A stretch of DNA of 60,000 nucleotides from Prorocentrum cordatum. Its lineage: Eukaryota > Sar > Dinophyceae > Prorocentrales > Prorocentraceae. The stretch lies in NCBI GenBank assembly GCA_963575745.1, contig CAUYUJ010014324.1:177741-237740 (forward strand). The letters are read 5' to 3'. The position numbers were made by a program, and so were the translations under genes. This document shows positions 30,716 to 40,941 of the stretch, in pieces. Numbering within the stretch: the first letter of the stretch is position 1; each line of letters starts with the position of its first letter. The notes below the pieces were generated by a model, which was not told the DNA's origin, did no database searches, and saw only the letters and a program-made list of their open reading frames with translations.

Positions 30716-30905
30716 CGGGGGCGCGCAAACGTGGATTGGCGATCCATGGATTTGGCGCGCGGTCGCCAAATCCATGGATCGGAGAAGGTGCCCTCCCGAA
30801 AATGCGGCCGGTGCCGCCTCGCTCGACGGCGGAAATCCGCGGTGTCCTGTGGAAACGGGACCCGTCGCTGATCCACGCCCCCTTGATCCATGTTTGCAGC
30901 CGCCT
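30716..30905 (+). repeat. Hairpin repeat HP, copy 3
   Basis: The perfect 16-bp stem (30740-30777) and the downstream block ending GGAAACGGGACCCGTCGCTG and CCCTTGATCCATGTTTGC match copy 2. Confidence 0.88.
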
Positions 30906-30955
30906 GACTGATCATCGGCAACTTTCGGGAGCTGTCGGCGGCTGGGGGGCATATG

Positions 30956-31112
30956 TTTGGACGCCCGAAGTGGGTACAGAAAAAGATTGGCACAGTGCCC
31001 AACAACAAATGTTGTCCCAAACCAACAGCGGCCGCTGTTGGGCAGGCGGCCTTCTGTCTCGAATCGACACAGGCCGCGGCGGCGTGGACAGCGAGTCCCG
31101 TTCAGAATGAAC
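30956..31112 (+). repeat. Dispersed repeat R5, copy 3
   Basis: GGACGCCCGAAGTGGGTACA, CCAACAGCGGCCGCTGTTGG and GCAGGCGGCCTTCTGTCTCG. The best-preserved copy. Confidence 0.85.
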
Positions 31113-31174
31113 GAGAACTGCTGTTGGGCATTACACCCCTTCTTTCCGTACCCCTTTCGCTCGTGCCGAATCTT

Positions 31175-31400
31175 GGACGCCCGAGTTATCCGGGGTGACT
31201 CGGGCCCGGGGTAACTCGGGTTTGGGTTCCCGAAAAACGAACCCGAGTTAGCCCTGACCCGAGCTACCCCTGATCATTCGGGGCTCTGGACGCCCGAAAG
31301 ATCCGGGGCAACTCGGGCCCGGGGTAACTCGGGGTCGGCATCCCGAAACACGAACCCGAGTTAGCCCTGACCCGAGTTACCCCGGATGATTCGGGGCTCT
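31175..31400. repeat. 113-bp tandem pair with CCCGAGTT hairpins
   Basis: Two units, 31175-31287 and 31288-31400. Each contains CCGGGGTAACTCGGG and, downstream, CCCGAGTTAGCCCTGACCCG. In unit 2 CCCGAGTTACCCCGG is the exact reverse complement of CCGGGGTAACTCGGG, so a stable stem is possible. Confidence 0.88.
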
Positions 31401-31454
31401 GAGCATCTGCTTTGGGCGGCTCGGCACAAAAACCGATCGCGCCCAGGGGGCGAT

Positions 31455-31605
31455 GGATTGCAATCCTTCGTTTTTTTGTTGTTGCAATCCTTCGTTTTTT
31501 TTGCAATCCTTCGTTTTTTTGCAATCCTTCGTTTGTTTTGCAATCCTTCGTTTTTTTGCAATCCTTCGTTTTTTTTGCAATCCTTCGTTTTTTTGCAACC
31601 CTTCG
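31455..31605. repeat. Left array, eight units of GCAATCCTTCGTTTTTTT
   Basis: Eight 17-20 bp units in one orientation; the last degenerates to GCAACCCTTCGG. The reverse-complement array lies at 31716-31862. Confidence 0.92.
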
Positions 31606-31608
31606 GCC

Positions 31609-31712
31609 GCTGCTCTCCGCGGCCCCTCGCAGAGGACGACGGCGCACACCGCCGGAGAGCCGGCGCCCCTGCTGGAGCCGCTTGGGATGCGTCACAGGAT
31701 CATGCTGCGCAT
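31609..31712 (+). repeat. Dispersed repeat R15, copy 1
   Basis: CTCCGCGGCCCCTCGCAGAG, GACGACGGCGCACACCGC and CCGGCGCCCCTGCTGGAGCC. Forms the spacer between the two inverted arrays. Confidence 0.8.
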
Positions 31713-31715
31713 GTC

Positions 31716-31862
31716 GAAGGATTGCAAAAAAACCGAAGGATTGCAAAAAACCGAAGGATTGCAAAAAAACCGAAGGATTGGAAAAAACCGAAGGATTGCA
31801 AAAAAACCGAAGGATTGCAGAAAACCGAAGGATTGCAGAAAACCGAAGGATTGCAAAAAACC
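31716..31862. repeat. Right array, eight units of GAAGGATTGCAAAAAACC
   Basis: Eight units, the exact complement in sequence sense of the left array, then one inverted unit (TTTTTTGCAGTCCTTCG) at 31868-31884. Confidence 0.92.
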
Positions 31863-31885
31863 CTGGGTTTTTTGCAGTCCTTCGC

Positions 31886-31985
31886 TCCCCTCTCCGTCGG
31901 CGCCCTTGGAGGAGCGAGCGAGGACGACGGCGCACACCGCTGGAGCCGGCGAACCTGCGGGACCACTTGGAATGCGTCAGGATAC
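31886..31985 (+). repeat. Dispersed repeat R15, copy 2
   Basis: CCCCTCTCCGTCGGCGCCCT, GGACGACGGCGCACACCGCT and GGAATGCGTCAGGAT (compare GGGATGCGTCACAGGAT in copy 1). Confidence 0.8.
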
Positions 31986-32369
31986 AGTCGGACCTAGGCC
32001 AGAAGAACATCCTTCAAGAACATGAGACCCCCCGTCGGCCAAAACTAACAGACCATCCAAGGGCACCCTCCCCAGGAGGCACAAGAACACCCAACAAACA
32101 CGAAGAACACGAGGGTACCCTCCCCGAACCAACCTCGATCTTATACCTCGGACCGACTGTACATGTGTACAGTGCATGCGCGGCCGCAGGAAACCTTCGC
32201 AAGAAACACGACCCCGAAGACCCGCGCGCGAGAGGAAGACCTGAGCATCCTGAGCGCAGCAGCTTCTTCCACAGTTGCGGGAGCCACCGCGCAGCGCGGG
32301 GAGCGAAGAAACCCAGGGTACCTTGACGAAAAACAGATGGCTTCTTGATGCGCGCCCCCACTGCATACC
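31986..32369. other. No recognisable feature
   Basis: Mixed sequence between R15 copies 2 and 3. No motif seen. Confidence 0.4.
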
Positions 32370-32600
32370 ATGATCCCCTCTCCGTCGGCCCCCCGGAGAG
32401 GAGGAGGAGGAGGAGGAGGAGGAGGAGGAGGAGGAGGAGGTGGAGGAGGAGGAGAGGAGGAGGAGGAGGAGGAGGAGGAGAGGAGGAGGAGGAGGAGGAG
32501 GAAGGAGGAGGAGGAGGAGGAGGAAGCGAGGACGACGACACACACACCCAGAGCCGGCGCCCCTGCTGGAACACCCCGGGGTGCTGCAGGAGAAGTGCGT
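32370..32600 (+). repeat. R15 copy 3 with internal GGA expansion
   Basis: CCCCTCTCCGTCGGCC start, then (GGA)n at 32397-32525, then GCGAGGACGACGACACACAC and GCCGGCGCCCCTGCTGGAAC. The microsatellite expanded at the GGAGGAGC position of the unit. Confidence 0.8.
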
Positions 32601-32619
32601 ATACGCTCCCCTCGTCCGC

Positions 32620-32738
32620 CCCTCGAAGGATTGCAAAAAGGATTGCAAACAAAATCCTTCGTTCAAAAGGGTTTTTTTGCAATCCTTCGTTCAAAAGGGT
32701 TTTTTTGCAATCCTTTTTGCAATCCTTCGTTCGAGTGG
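32620..32738. repeat. Mixed-orientation GCAATCCTTCG units
   Basis: Two forward GAAGGATTGC and four reverse GCAATCC/AATCCTTCG units with CAAAAGGG spacers. Confidence 0.85.
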
Positions 32739-32891
32739 CCTCTCCTTCTTCCCCCCCTCCCCGCGGCCACCCGCCTCCCCCCGTTTTCCCCCTCTCCTGC
32801 ACGCTGGCCAATTCGCTTTTCGGTGCCCCCGTCCAGCTCCCTCGCTGGTGCAGCCAGCTCTGCCTTCGCCGCCGAAGGAGAAAAGTGCTTT

Positions 32892-32990
32892 CGCTCCCCT
32901 CTCCGTCAGCGCTCCAGAGGAGCGAGGACGACGACGCACACACCTGGGGCGGTGCCCATGCTGAACACTTCCGACGCTGCAGGACATGTG
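32892..32990 (+). repeat. Dispersed repeat R15, copy 4
   Basis: CTCCCCTCTCCGTCAGCGCT, GAGGAGCGAGGACGACGACG and CACACACCTGGGGC. Followed by a CT/TA tract at 33000-33060. Confidence 0.8.
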
Positions 32991-33224
32991 TATCTATGTG
33001 TGTGTGTCTCTCTCTCTCTCTCTCTCCTTCTCTCTCTATATATGTATGTACATATACACACATTACTTTTCCTATATTTGTATACGCCGGGGCGGGGGGA
33101 CCCCCCCTCCAAAACCGGACTCCCGGGATCTGGGGCTTTGGGACCCTCCGTACGGGCCTCGAAGCGGCCCCCCGGGCCTCGCAGGGCGTTTTGCCAAGCC
33201 TTCCCAGCACACCTAGGGCGATCA

Positions 33225-33790
33225 GGGGGGTCATCGGAGACGTCCCAGAGACCCCCAAGACAGCACAAGAGCGCTCCAAGAGTGACCGACGTGACCTCAA
33301 GATGGCCCAAGAGGCCTCCAGGACGGCTCCAAAGAGGCCTCCAAGAGCACTCCCAAGCAGGCCCCAAGAGGCAACAACAATGACTTTCTTTTGGTTTTTG
33401 CTGAATTTTGGGGTTCTCCTCTTTTCGGCTTCCCGACGCTCCAAGACGGCGGTCTTCTGGGCGTCCGAAGCCGCCTGGGAGGCTCCAAATTCGGCCCGCA
33501 ACCATCCGAAAGAGCTTCCAAGTAATCCAAGAGAGCCCCCAAACGGCACAACACGGGTCCAAGATGGCCCTCAGAGAGCCCCATGGCGGCCCAAAATGGC
33601 CCCAAGACACCCTCTGAAGCATTCCAAAACGTGACCCGGTCGTTCAGGGATATGGCGGTTGGAGGCAGGGTGGCCCGAGGAAGCCCCCAGAATACGCCCA
33701 GGAGGCCTCCAGAAGGCCTTAAGAAAGCCTGAAACAACTTTTGTGAGGCCCCCAGAGGCTCTCCAAGGAGGAGCCTCCGCAAAAAAGAGC
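33225..33790. repeat. CAAGA 12-bp repeat array 2
   Basis: CCAAGATGGCCC/CCAAGAGGCC units. The island 33370-33440 contains TTTTGGTTTTTGC and TCTTTTCGGCTTCCCGACGC, then CCAAGACGGCGG, like array 1. Confidence 0.88.
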
Positions 33791-34205
33791 TGAGGAGGAT
33801 GGGGAGAATGCGCAGGGTATGGCGAAAATGAGAAACAAGAAGCATGGAGGAAAGATAACGAATAACATTATTATAGCGGCGATGCCGGAAAAGGCAACAA
33901 GGAGTTATCGCTAAAATATCGGCTTGACCTTCCTGCTATTCCGCCTGCATACCAAACTTCAAGGACCAAGGTGCACGGCGCGAAGCGCCACTGCAGTCTT
34001 GTATTTGTATGTGTGTATATATATATATATATATTTATCGAGAAAATACATGAACAAATTCTTTGATGCTATAAAATCACATCCGAAAGCCCGCCCTGCA
34101 AATCCACAATGGCCAGACCACCCCGTCATAATCCCCCGCAGAACCCGATGGAGGCCCCAAAATGGCTCCGGAAGTCCCCACTCCCTATGCCCGGTGCCCT
34201 CAACA
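33791..34205. other. No gene; TA tract
   Basis: AT-richer DNA with (TA)n at 34015-34034. No motif. Confidence 0.45.
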
Positions 34206-34736
34206 GGCCTCGTCGACCATTTTCGGGGCCCCAAGACAGCCCAAGATGACCGTAAGATGTCTCCAAGACGGGCCAAGATGCACCCAAACCCTCCCAAGAT
34301 GACCCCATAATGACATAAGACGCCCCCAAGATGCCTCCAAGACGGCCCAAGAGGCCTCTCAGAGGTTCTCCATGAACGCCCGAAGAGGCGAAAAAAAACT
34401 ATTTCCTTTTCGTTTTCGGTTTCTCGAATAATCATTTCGTTTTCGGTTTTCGCCCTTCCGACGCCCCCAGATCGTCCAGGACGCCTCCAAGCTGGCCACA
34501 TGACGGCCCCGGAGGCCCCCAAGCAGGCCACGGGAGGGCCCCAAGACGGCCCAAGAGCCCTCCAAGACGCCCAAAATGGCCTCCGGGCTCCCAGGAACGC
34601 CCCAACGCGGCCAGAGAGGTCCCCAAGAAGACCAGAGACCCCCAAGAGGCCCGAGGCTCCCAAGACGGCTCACAGAGGCCCCCAGCAAGCTCCCAGGAGG
34701 CCCCAAGAGCGCCACAAGAGTCTCACAGGGGGCCTC

Positions 34737-34783
<47 letters not shown>

Positions 34784-34990
34784 AGTCGTCTTCGTCGTCG
34801 TCCGACATTTTGAGCCCTCCGCCCCAAGATGGCCCCAAGATGCCCCCAGAGGCGTCCCCAAGAGGCCCCAAGAGGTCCCGACAGGCCCGAATCAGGCCAC
34901 AAGATGCCCCAAAAGGCCCCCGAGACGCCCTCAACTACCCCCAGGACCGCCTCCAAGAGGCTTCCGAGTGGTTCTCCAATAGGTCCTCAC
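34206..34990. repeat. CAAGA 12-bp repeat array 3 with GTC tract
   Basis: 12-bp units throughout; T-rich island 34388-34455 with a duplicated TTTTCGTTTTCGG, then CTTCCGACGCCC. A (GTC)n tract at 34736-34800 interrupts the array. Confidence 0.88.
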
Positions 34991-35169
34991 AGGCATCCAA
35001 AGGGCATCTGACCAACAACCCAGGCACGGTAGCGGGATGGGCCGAATGACACTATATCCGCCGCCCCTGTTGCCTTGCCACAGGGGTGCCTGGCATGCTA
35101 AACCCTGTGCTCGGCTTGACTTTGACTCTTTTTGTAAAAGAACTCCCCTTGAGACCTCGAGCTGGCCAC

Positions 35170-36165
35170 TAGGAACGCCCCAGAATGGCATCCAAGACGG
35201 CTAAGATGGCCGAAGATGGCCTCCAAGTTCGCCCAAGATGGTCCAAGTTGGCCTCCAAGACGGCCCAAGAGGGTCCAAGATACCCCCAAGTCCGCCCAAA
35301 AAGCCTCCAAGACGGGCCAACACGGCCGAAGAGGCCCCCAAGAGGCTTCCAACACAGCCCCAGAGGCCTCCAAGAGGTCCTTCAGGAACGCCCGAAGAGG
35401 CCAACATCATTGATGGTCCGTGGGTTTTTGAACGACTGTGGAACTTGTTTCGGCTCGAGACGGCCCAAGAGCCCCCAAAGATCGCCTCGAGGTCGCCCAA
35501 GGGGCCTCCAAAATGGGCCCAGAACGGCCCAAGATGCCCCCAAGACGGCCCCAAGAGGGCCCCAAGATGGCCCAAGAGGACTCCAAGACGCCCAAGATGG
35601 CCTCCGAGACGGCCCTGGAGCACCCCAAGAGGGCCCCACGTCGGCCCAGAGAAGCCCACCAAGACAGCCCAAGATGGCCCAAAACGGACCAAGAGGCCCC
35701 GATGAGGTCTCCAAGACGGCCCAAGAGCCCACAAGATGGCCTCCGGGAAGACCCGAAGGGTCAAAACCATCAGGTTTTTGCAAGAATTTGGCATTTGCTT
35801 CTTTTAGGCCTTCCGACGGCCCGAGCCCCCCAAGATCGCCCAAGGGGCATTCAAGATTGCACCAGGACAACCCAAGAGGCCTCCAAGATGGCCCCAAGAC
35901 GGCCCAAGAGGCCTCCAAGACGCCCAAGGTAGCCTCCAAGACGGCCTGGAGCACCCCAAGAGGGCCCCAAATCTGCCCAGAGAGCCCCCCCAGACGGCTT
36001 CCGACGGCGTTAGACGGGCCATGCATGCCTTGAGACTGCCAAAACAAGCCCCCGAGAAGCCCCCACAAGGCCCAAAAGAGGTCCAAGAAGGCCCTCAAGA
36101 TGCCTCCATGAAGCTCCCAGGAGGCCCCAACAGTGCCCCCAGAGGCTCCCAAGATGCCCCCCCTC
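35170..36165. repeat. CAAGA 12-bp repeat array 4
   Basis: About 1 kb of 12-bp units with islands at 35400-35460 (GGTTTTTGAACGACTGTGG) and 35757-35822 (CATCAGGTTTTTGCAAG, CTTCCGACGG). A - strand translation rich in LGASWAVLGPSW repeats is a by-product. Confidence 0.9.
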
Positions 36166-36218
36166 CTCCTCCTCCTCCTCCTCCTCCTCCTCCTCCTCCT
36201 CCTCCTCCCCCTCCTCAG
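36163..36218. repeat. CCT microsatellite
   Basis: (CCT)n followed by GAGAGGCATCGCGG duplicated at 36222 and 36251. Confidence 0.9.
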
Positions 36219-36960
36219 GAGTGAGAGGCATCGCGGAATCCCGCCTCATGAGCGAGAGGCATCGCGGGCGGCATCGACACCCGGAGTGGCCCCCCTCCCT
36301 CTCGCCCCTCCCCTCGGCGAGGACCGTCATTAGGCCTCGTCGGTGAGGACCGTCATCAGGCCTCACACCCCTCGCAGCTTCCATCAATGGGGTTGCGAGG
36401 GTTCCCGCTCCCACCAGTCAACCTTCCATTTTGCCGTCAATAGGCACCGGAGGGGGCCGAGGACCCCCCTACGGTCCCTCGGCCAACGAAGACGGCCGTA
36501 GGGGGGGGTGACCCGTACCTCCATCTCAAGGCATTCGTGCCACCACCTACCATTCCAGGCACCAATTGCCACCCACCACATCTATCCTCCTCCTCCTCCT
36601 CCTCCGCCTCCTCCTCCTCCTCCTCCTCCTCCGCCTCCTCCTCCTCCTTACATTAGACCAACATTAGGTGCGAGCTTGTTGCGTTTGTTCCTCCTCCTCC
36701 TGCTCTTCCTGATCTTCCCCGCCATCCTCCCCCAATTGGTCCCCGCAAAATCTCCACAACGGCTGGGGGAACACGGAACACATGGTCCGATAGCTTGGCA
36801 GAGCTCGTGCCACACCGCTCGGCCACATGGGCGATTCCAACAAGAAGGGGGCGGCGGCCATTCGCAGTAGGTGTCTTCGATAGTTGCCCGAGACGTAACC
36901 AACCCCTTCTCCACGCGAGCCGAATAATTGCATGAACGCTCGAGATACAAAACAGCACAT
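36219..36960. other. No gene; CCT tract
   Basis: Second CCT tract at 36585-36650; otherwise unrecognised. Confidence 0.4.
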
Positions 36961-37600
36961 CGCCAGCTATGCTGCCCTGAGCTCCGCCGTGCCTCCCAGG
37001 AGCTCACGGAAAGTGGCGACAGCTGCGCCGCTCGCAACACACCGAGGAGCAGGAGGCCTCGGCTCCCCAAATTTCCGCGTGGCCCCCCTCCACCTTTGCA
37101 CCTCCAAGGGAGCCAACGAGCGTGGCGACCATTGGTGCAGCTCGCGAGCAGGAGGAGGAGGAGGAGGAACAGATCTAAGTCCCGTCTGGGCCGGCGTGGC
37201 CCCCCGACTCCGCGGGACCTCCCACGAGCTCACGAGAGTGGCGACGGCTGCGCAGCTCGCAGCCACACATGGGCGCAGCGAGGCCACGTCTAGGCCCGCG
37301 CAGCCCCCGACTCCGCTGGACTTCTCAGGAGCCCACAAGCGTGGCGGCCATTGCGCAGTTCGCAAGTTCGCAGCCACCAAAGGGACCGTCTGGCTCCGCG
37401 CGGTACCCGGCTCCACTGGACCTCCCAAGAGTTAACGAACGTGGCGGCAGTTGCGCAGTACAGTTCGCAGCCACCCCAGGAGCAGCGAGGTCCCCGATGG
37501 GTCCGCGTGGCCCCCAACTCCACTGGACATCCCACGAGCCCACGACAGTATCGACAGTTGCGCAGTTCGCAGCCACCCAGGGAGCAGCGCAGGAGGAGGC
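36961..37600. repeat. 75-100 bp minisatellite, about 7 units
   Basis: Units contain CTCCGCTGGACCTCCCA, GGAGCCCACGAG, GTGGCGACAGTTGCGCAG and TTCGCAGCCACCCA. A GGA expansion interrupts unit 2 at 37150-37168. Frames reading TSVAAIAQFASSQPP-like peptides are repeats. Confidence 0.8.
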
Positions 37601-38560
37601 AGGAGGTGTGGGGGTGAGGGGGAGGGGTCGCGACCGCAGTGCTCTTTTCAAACGAGAACCAAACATATACAAGCGCGCGTACACACACGAATTGATCAAG
37701 AGCGCAAGGGTTCGTAGGGAACATGGGCCGAGCTGGAACCTAGGATGTATAGGCGTCCTCCCAGGCAAAACGATGCGAATGCAAGGTGAAACAATGCAAG
37801 TCATTGGAATTGCGCTGCAGTTCAACACCGAGCGAGGCATCAGAGAGTTAGCGTCGTGCAAGTCAACACTGCCGAATTAGCATGACCAGACGCCCTTCAA
37901 TGCAACAAAACGCAACGAGAACAGTGAGCGCAGAGCCGTAGCCTCAATGGTGCATACCATTCGTCTCCATGTGAGATTCCCCTTTGGTCCTCGCCATTAC
38001 TGTCTTCTTCGTGGAATTGGTGGCTTGTCCTGTTGTTAGAGTCCTCTCCGTCGTCGCCGCCGCCGCCGCCATCGACGTCGTCACCCCCTCACGCGCGTGC
38101 GGACGAGCACAATCTGGGCTTCTCGCGGAGCCCCTCCTGGGATCCTCTCTGGACCGCCCTGGGGAATCCTTGGGGCCCTCTGGCGTCCCGCGGCGTCTTT
38201 TGCGAATGCTATGGTATGTTGTGGGAAGTGTGGGGGCAGCGCTTGGTGCAGTGTTGGGCTGTCCTGGAACCGTCTCGAGTATAGAGATTGTCTTGGAAGC
38301 TAGCCTGGACCGTCTTGGGCGCGTCTTGGGCCTGCTCTCACGAGCCTGTGTGGGACCCTCTGTGATGCCGCAGGGGCCCACAACCCGAATGCTCCCCCCT
38401 CCCCCGAGGCTGTGAATAGAGACAGCGAAAACAGCACAAGCCTAAACTTTTGGAGCTCCGCGCGGATCCCAGGAACCCGCGAGGAGCTCCAAAAGGTCAT
38501 CCTCGTGAAAGTTGCTCTTCCTCGAGAGAAGGGCGATTAACCTGCCTCTGCTGCCCTCCG
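37601..38560. other. No gene; CAAGA-like sequence in reverse
   Basis: 38120-38340 resembles the CAAGA arrays in reverse complement (GTCTTGGGCGCGTCTTGGGC). No other signal. Confidence 0.45.
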
Positions 38561-38805
38561 CGAAGGGTTTGCTTCGGAATCCAGAAACGGTGCGGTGACA
38601 GACCGTGCCGTGACCTTGGAACCCCAAAAGACCTCACCGCACGGTCCGTCACCGCACGGTCTTGGGACCTCGGAGGCCCCAACCGCCCGAGACGTCCTCG
38701 GAGAACGACCGGAGTCCCAAAACCGTGCGGTGACCTCGAATCCCCACCGACTCACCACACGGTGTGGTCACCACCCCGTTTGGGGGCCCCCTCCGCGAAG
38801 GGGTG
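38561..38805. repeat. ACCGTGCGGTGAC inverted-repeat cluster
   Basis: GTGCGGTGAC/GTCACCGCAC words recur in both orientations about seven times within 200 bp, flanked by CCTCCGCGAAGGG at 38550 and 38788. Confidence 0.75.
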
Positions 38806-38922
38806 CGCACTCTTCTGCCCACGCGTGCTGTCGGAGAAACGCGGCTCCGTGGCGGCAGTGGTGCCCGAGCACCGTGCCAGGGGCTGGCGCACGGCTTCTG
38901 CACTGTGCTGGCCTCCGCGACG

Positions 38923-38994
38923 ACGATCACGACGACGACGACGACCACGACGACAACGACGACGACGACGACAACGACGACGACGACGACGACA
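38923..38994. repeat. CGA microsatellite
   Basis: (ACG)n with AAC interruptions; apparent poly-Asp and poly-Thr frames. Confidence 0.92.
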
Positions 38995-39195
38995 AACGGC
39001 GGCGTTCACGACGCGAACGCCACCCGCCGCCCAAGCGGCGGGTGCGGGCGCGCGGGCGCCCGCCTGGACGGTGGGTTCGAGCCGGAGGTGGCGCGGCCTC
39101 GGCAGCGCGCCCCGGGGGGGGAGGCGCCCTCCCATGCAGCCATCGGGCTATACCACGGGCAACGCTGAACAATGAACGACGGGGATCCTCTGGCC

Positions 39196-39300
39196 ACAAT
39201 GAGCATCTGCTGTGAGCACCCGCCGGTCGGAAGAAGTAGGCAGAAACATGACGCAGAAAGGCGGACAAAGTAGATTTGGTCCGGGCCCGCCCAACGAATA
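39196..39300 (+). repeat. Dispersed repeat R12, copy 1
   Basis: TGAGCACCCGCCGGTCGG, AGACATGACG-like and CAAAGTAGA segments recur at 42276-42380. Confidence 0.6.
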
Positions 39301-39593
39301 ACACAACACACAACATACAGATTGCCCCTCCTCGTCCCTCCCCCCCCGCCTCGTCCTCCTCCTCCCCCCTCCTCCTACTCCTCCTCCTCGCCCCTCCTGC
39401 TCCCTAGCGTCCTCCGCCACCTGCTCCTCAACATCCTCGTCGTCGCCGTCTTCAGGGTCGGCGGCACCAGCCGTAAGGCCTTCGCAATATACATATTGTT
39501 GAAGTAGGAAGGCTCTTCAAATAGATTGGGATCTGGAATCCAAAACTACGTGCTTTCAACGACCTGCGTGATGGCTCCACGACCTAGATTTTG

Positions 39594-39783
39594 GTCGGGC
39601 ATGTCCCCCTACAGGCCGGTCTTGGAAGACAGAGGAAGCCTGGCCCAAACAGAATCCGAACATCACCAACAGAGCCATGGCCCAAACATAATCAAGACAT
39701 CACCCACAGAGCACGAAGGATCGTCACCAGGCTGTATGTTTTACTGCCCTTGAACCTTCCTCCTGTGGAGGGACGTGCCCGGC
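39594..39783 (+). mobile_element. TIR-A MITE-like element, copy 6
   Basis: Starts GTCGGGCATGTCCCCCTACA; ends CTTCCTCCTGTGGAGGGACG plus TGCCCGGC. Longest copy (190 bp) with an unusual interior containing ACCCACAGAGC. Flanks TTTG and TTGA. Confidence 0.8.
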
Positions 39784-39900
39784 TTGAAAGCCCAGAGATC
39801 GAGGGGACGGCCCGCAGACCGGAGCCCCTCCAGGGCCCAGCGCGGCCCTGATCTCAGTACCTTTTGGACTGCAGATCCAACGCTTCTTGTTCCCCAGCCA

Positions 39901-40068
39901 AGATGGGCCAGTTTTCCACCACCACCACCACCAGAAGTGGGAGGGGGAGGGGGTCCTCCTCCTCCTCCTCCTCCTCCTCCTCCTCCTCCTCTTCGTCCTC
40001 CTCTTCCTCGTCCTCCACCTCCCCCCCCCAGCTTATGGTGGTGGTGGTGGTGGACAACAGGCCCATCA
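39901..40068 (+). mobile_element. TIR-C element, copy 1
   Basis: Left end GATGGGCCAGTTTTCCACCA then (CCA)n; right end (TGG)n, TGGACAACAGGCCCATCA. The two ends are inverted over about 30 bp. The centre is GGGGGAGGGGGTCCTCCTCC and CTC repeats. Same structure at 58610-58745. Confidence 0.85.
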
Positions 40069-40084
40069 AGCCATCCTGTGGCGT

Positions 40085-40265
40085 ACAGTAAGAACTCGAC
40101 CACAGGAAACCTTCCACAAGAGACCCAGTCCTGAGACACCAGGACGTCCACTGATTTTGGGTGTGGGGACGTCACGCTCTCAATAGCAAGACCATCGACC
40201 CCCCCAACAAAAACAGGGCACCCTGGAGGCAAACAGGGTGTTTCTTGGCATGGTTTCCCATTGTA
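40085..40265 (+). repeat. Dispersed repeat R7, copy 3 (X module only)
   Basis: AACCTTCCACAAGAGACCC, CAGGACGTCCACTGATTTTG and GCAAACAGGGTGTTTCTTGG. Confidence 0.85.
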
Positions 40266-40299
40266 AATCCAAGGTTGCTCGTTCCCTAGCCATCCTGTG

Positions 40300-40650
40300 G
40301 CGTACGGTCCTCGTTCTGGATCCGCAGCGCTCCGCGTCTCCTCGCCCTCCTCCTCCCCGCGCTCCTCCTCCATCCGTCGGGGGCGAGCGAGGGGGGGAAG
40401 TGACAAGGAGAAGGCCTTCTCGGAGGGCGGCAGGACTTTTCAGAAGCCCTCGCGCCTTCTGAGAGGTTGTTTCCGTGTCTTCGAGGAAGGCTCGGAAGAC
40501 TTCTCAGAAGGCCGGGGCACTTCAGAGCCTTCTGAGAAAGCCTCCTCATTCTCACTTCCGCCGAGGCTCGCTGCCGGCCTGTGGCGCAAGGTCCTCGTTC
40601 TGGATCCGCAGCGCTCCGCGCCTCTTCGCCCTCCTCCTCCCCGCCTCCCG
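40300..40650 (+). repeat. Duplicated segment flanking TIR-B copy 3
   Basis: GTCCTCGTTCTGGATCCGCA then GCGCTCCGCGTCTCC occurs at 40311-40370 and 40590-40650, one copy on each side of the TIR-B element. Confidence 0.8.
40378..40577 (+). mobile_element. TIR-B MITE-like element, copy 3
   Basis: CGGGGGCGAGCGAGGGGGGG start, GAAGGCCTTCTCGGAGGGC, then CCTTCTGAGAAAGCCTCC, TCACTTCCGCCGAGGCTCGC end. Nearly complete inverted termini. Confidence 0.8.
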
Positions 40651-40834
40651 CCTCCCGTCCGTGCCCGTGCCATCCGCATGTCCATGTCGGCACACCGCTC
40701 GCACGCTTCGTGGCCCACAGGGAGCTCTCGACCTATGGCCTCGCTGGGCGCGGAAGCGTCGCGACCCCCCCTTGCCCACTGCGGCGCACCCCATCCTGCG
40801 CTTGGGGGTCTGGGAGGCACCCTCCCCATGCGTA

Positions 40835-40842
<8 letters not shown>

Positions 40843-40865
<23 letters not shown>

Positions 40866-40866
40866 C
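40843..40866. repeat. TA microsatellite
   Basis: (TA)n. Confidence 0.9.
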
Positions 40867-40941
40867 CAGAGTTGCTTGTGTCTGTTGCAGGGAACACCAC
40901 TTCCCGACTTTGGGAAACCAAAACCCAGACCTCCTCGAGTC

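Noticed and set aside
31455-31862. CRISPR array
   Set aside because: Units are tandem with only T-run length variation and no unique spacers; the two halves are inverted; the context is eukaryotic.
34566-34592. Reverse-complement spliced leader (CCAAAATGG)
   Set aside because: Only about 12 of 21 positions match, and the word belongs to the CAAGA array.
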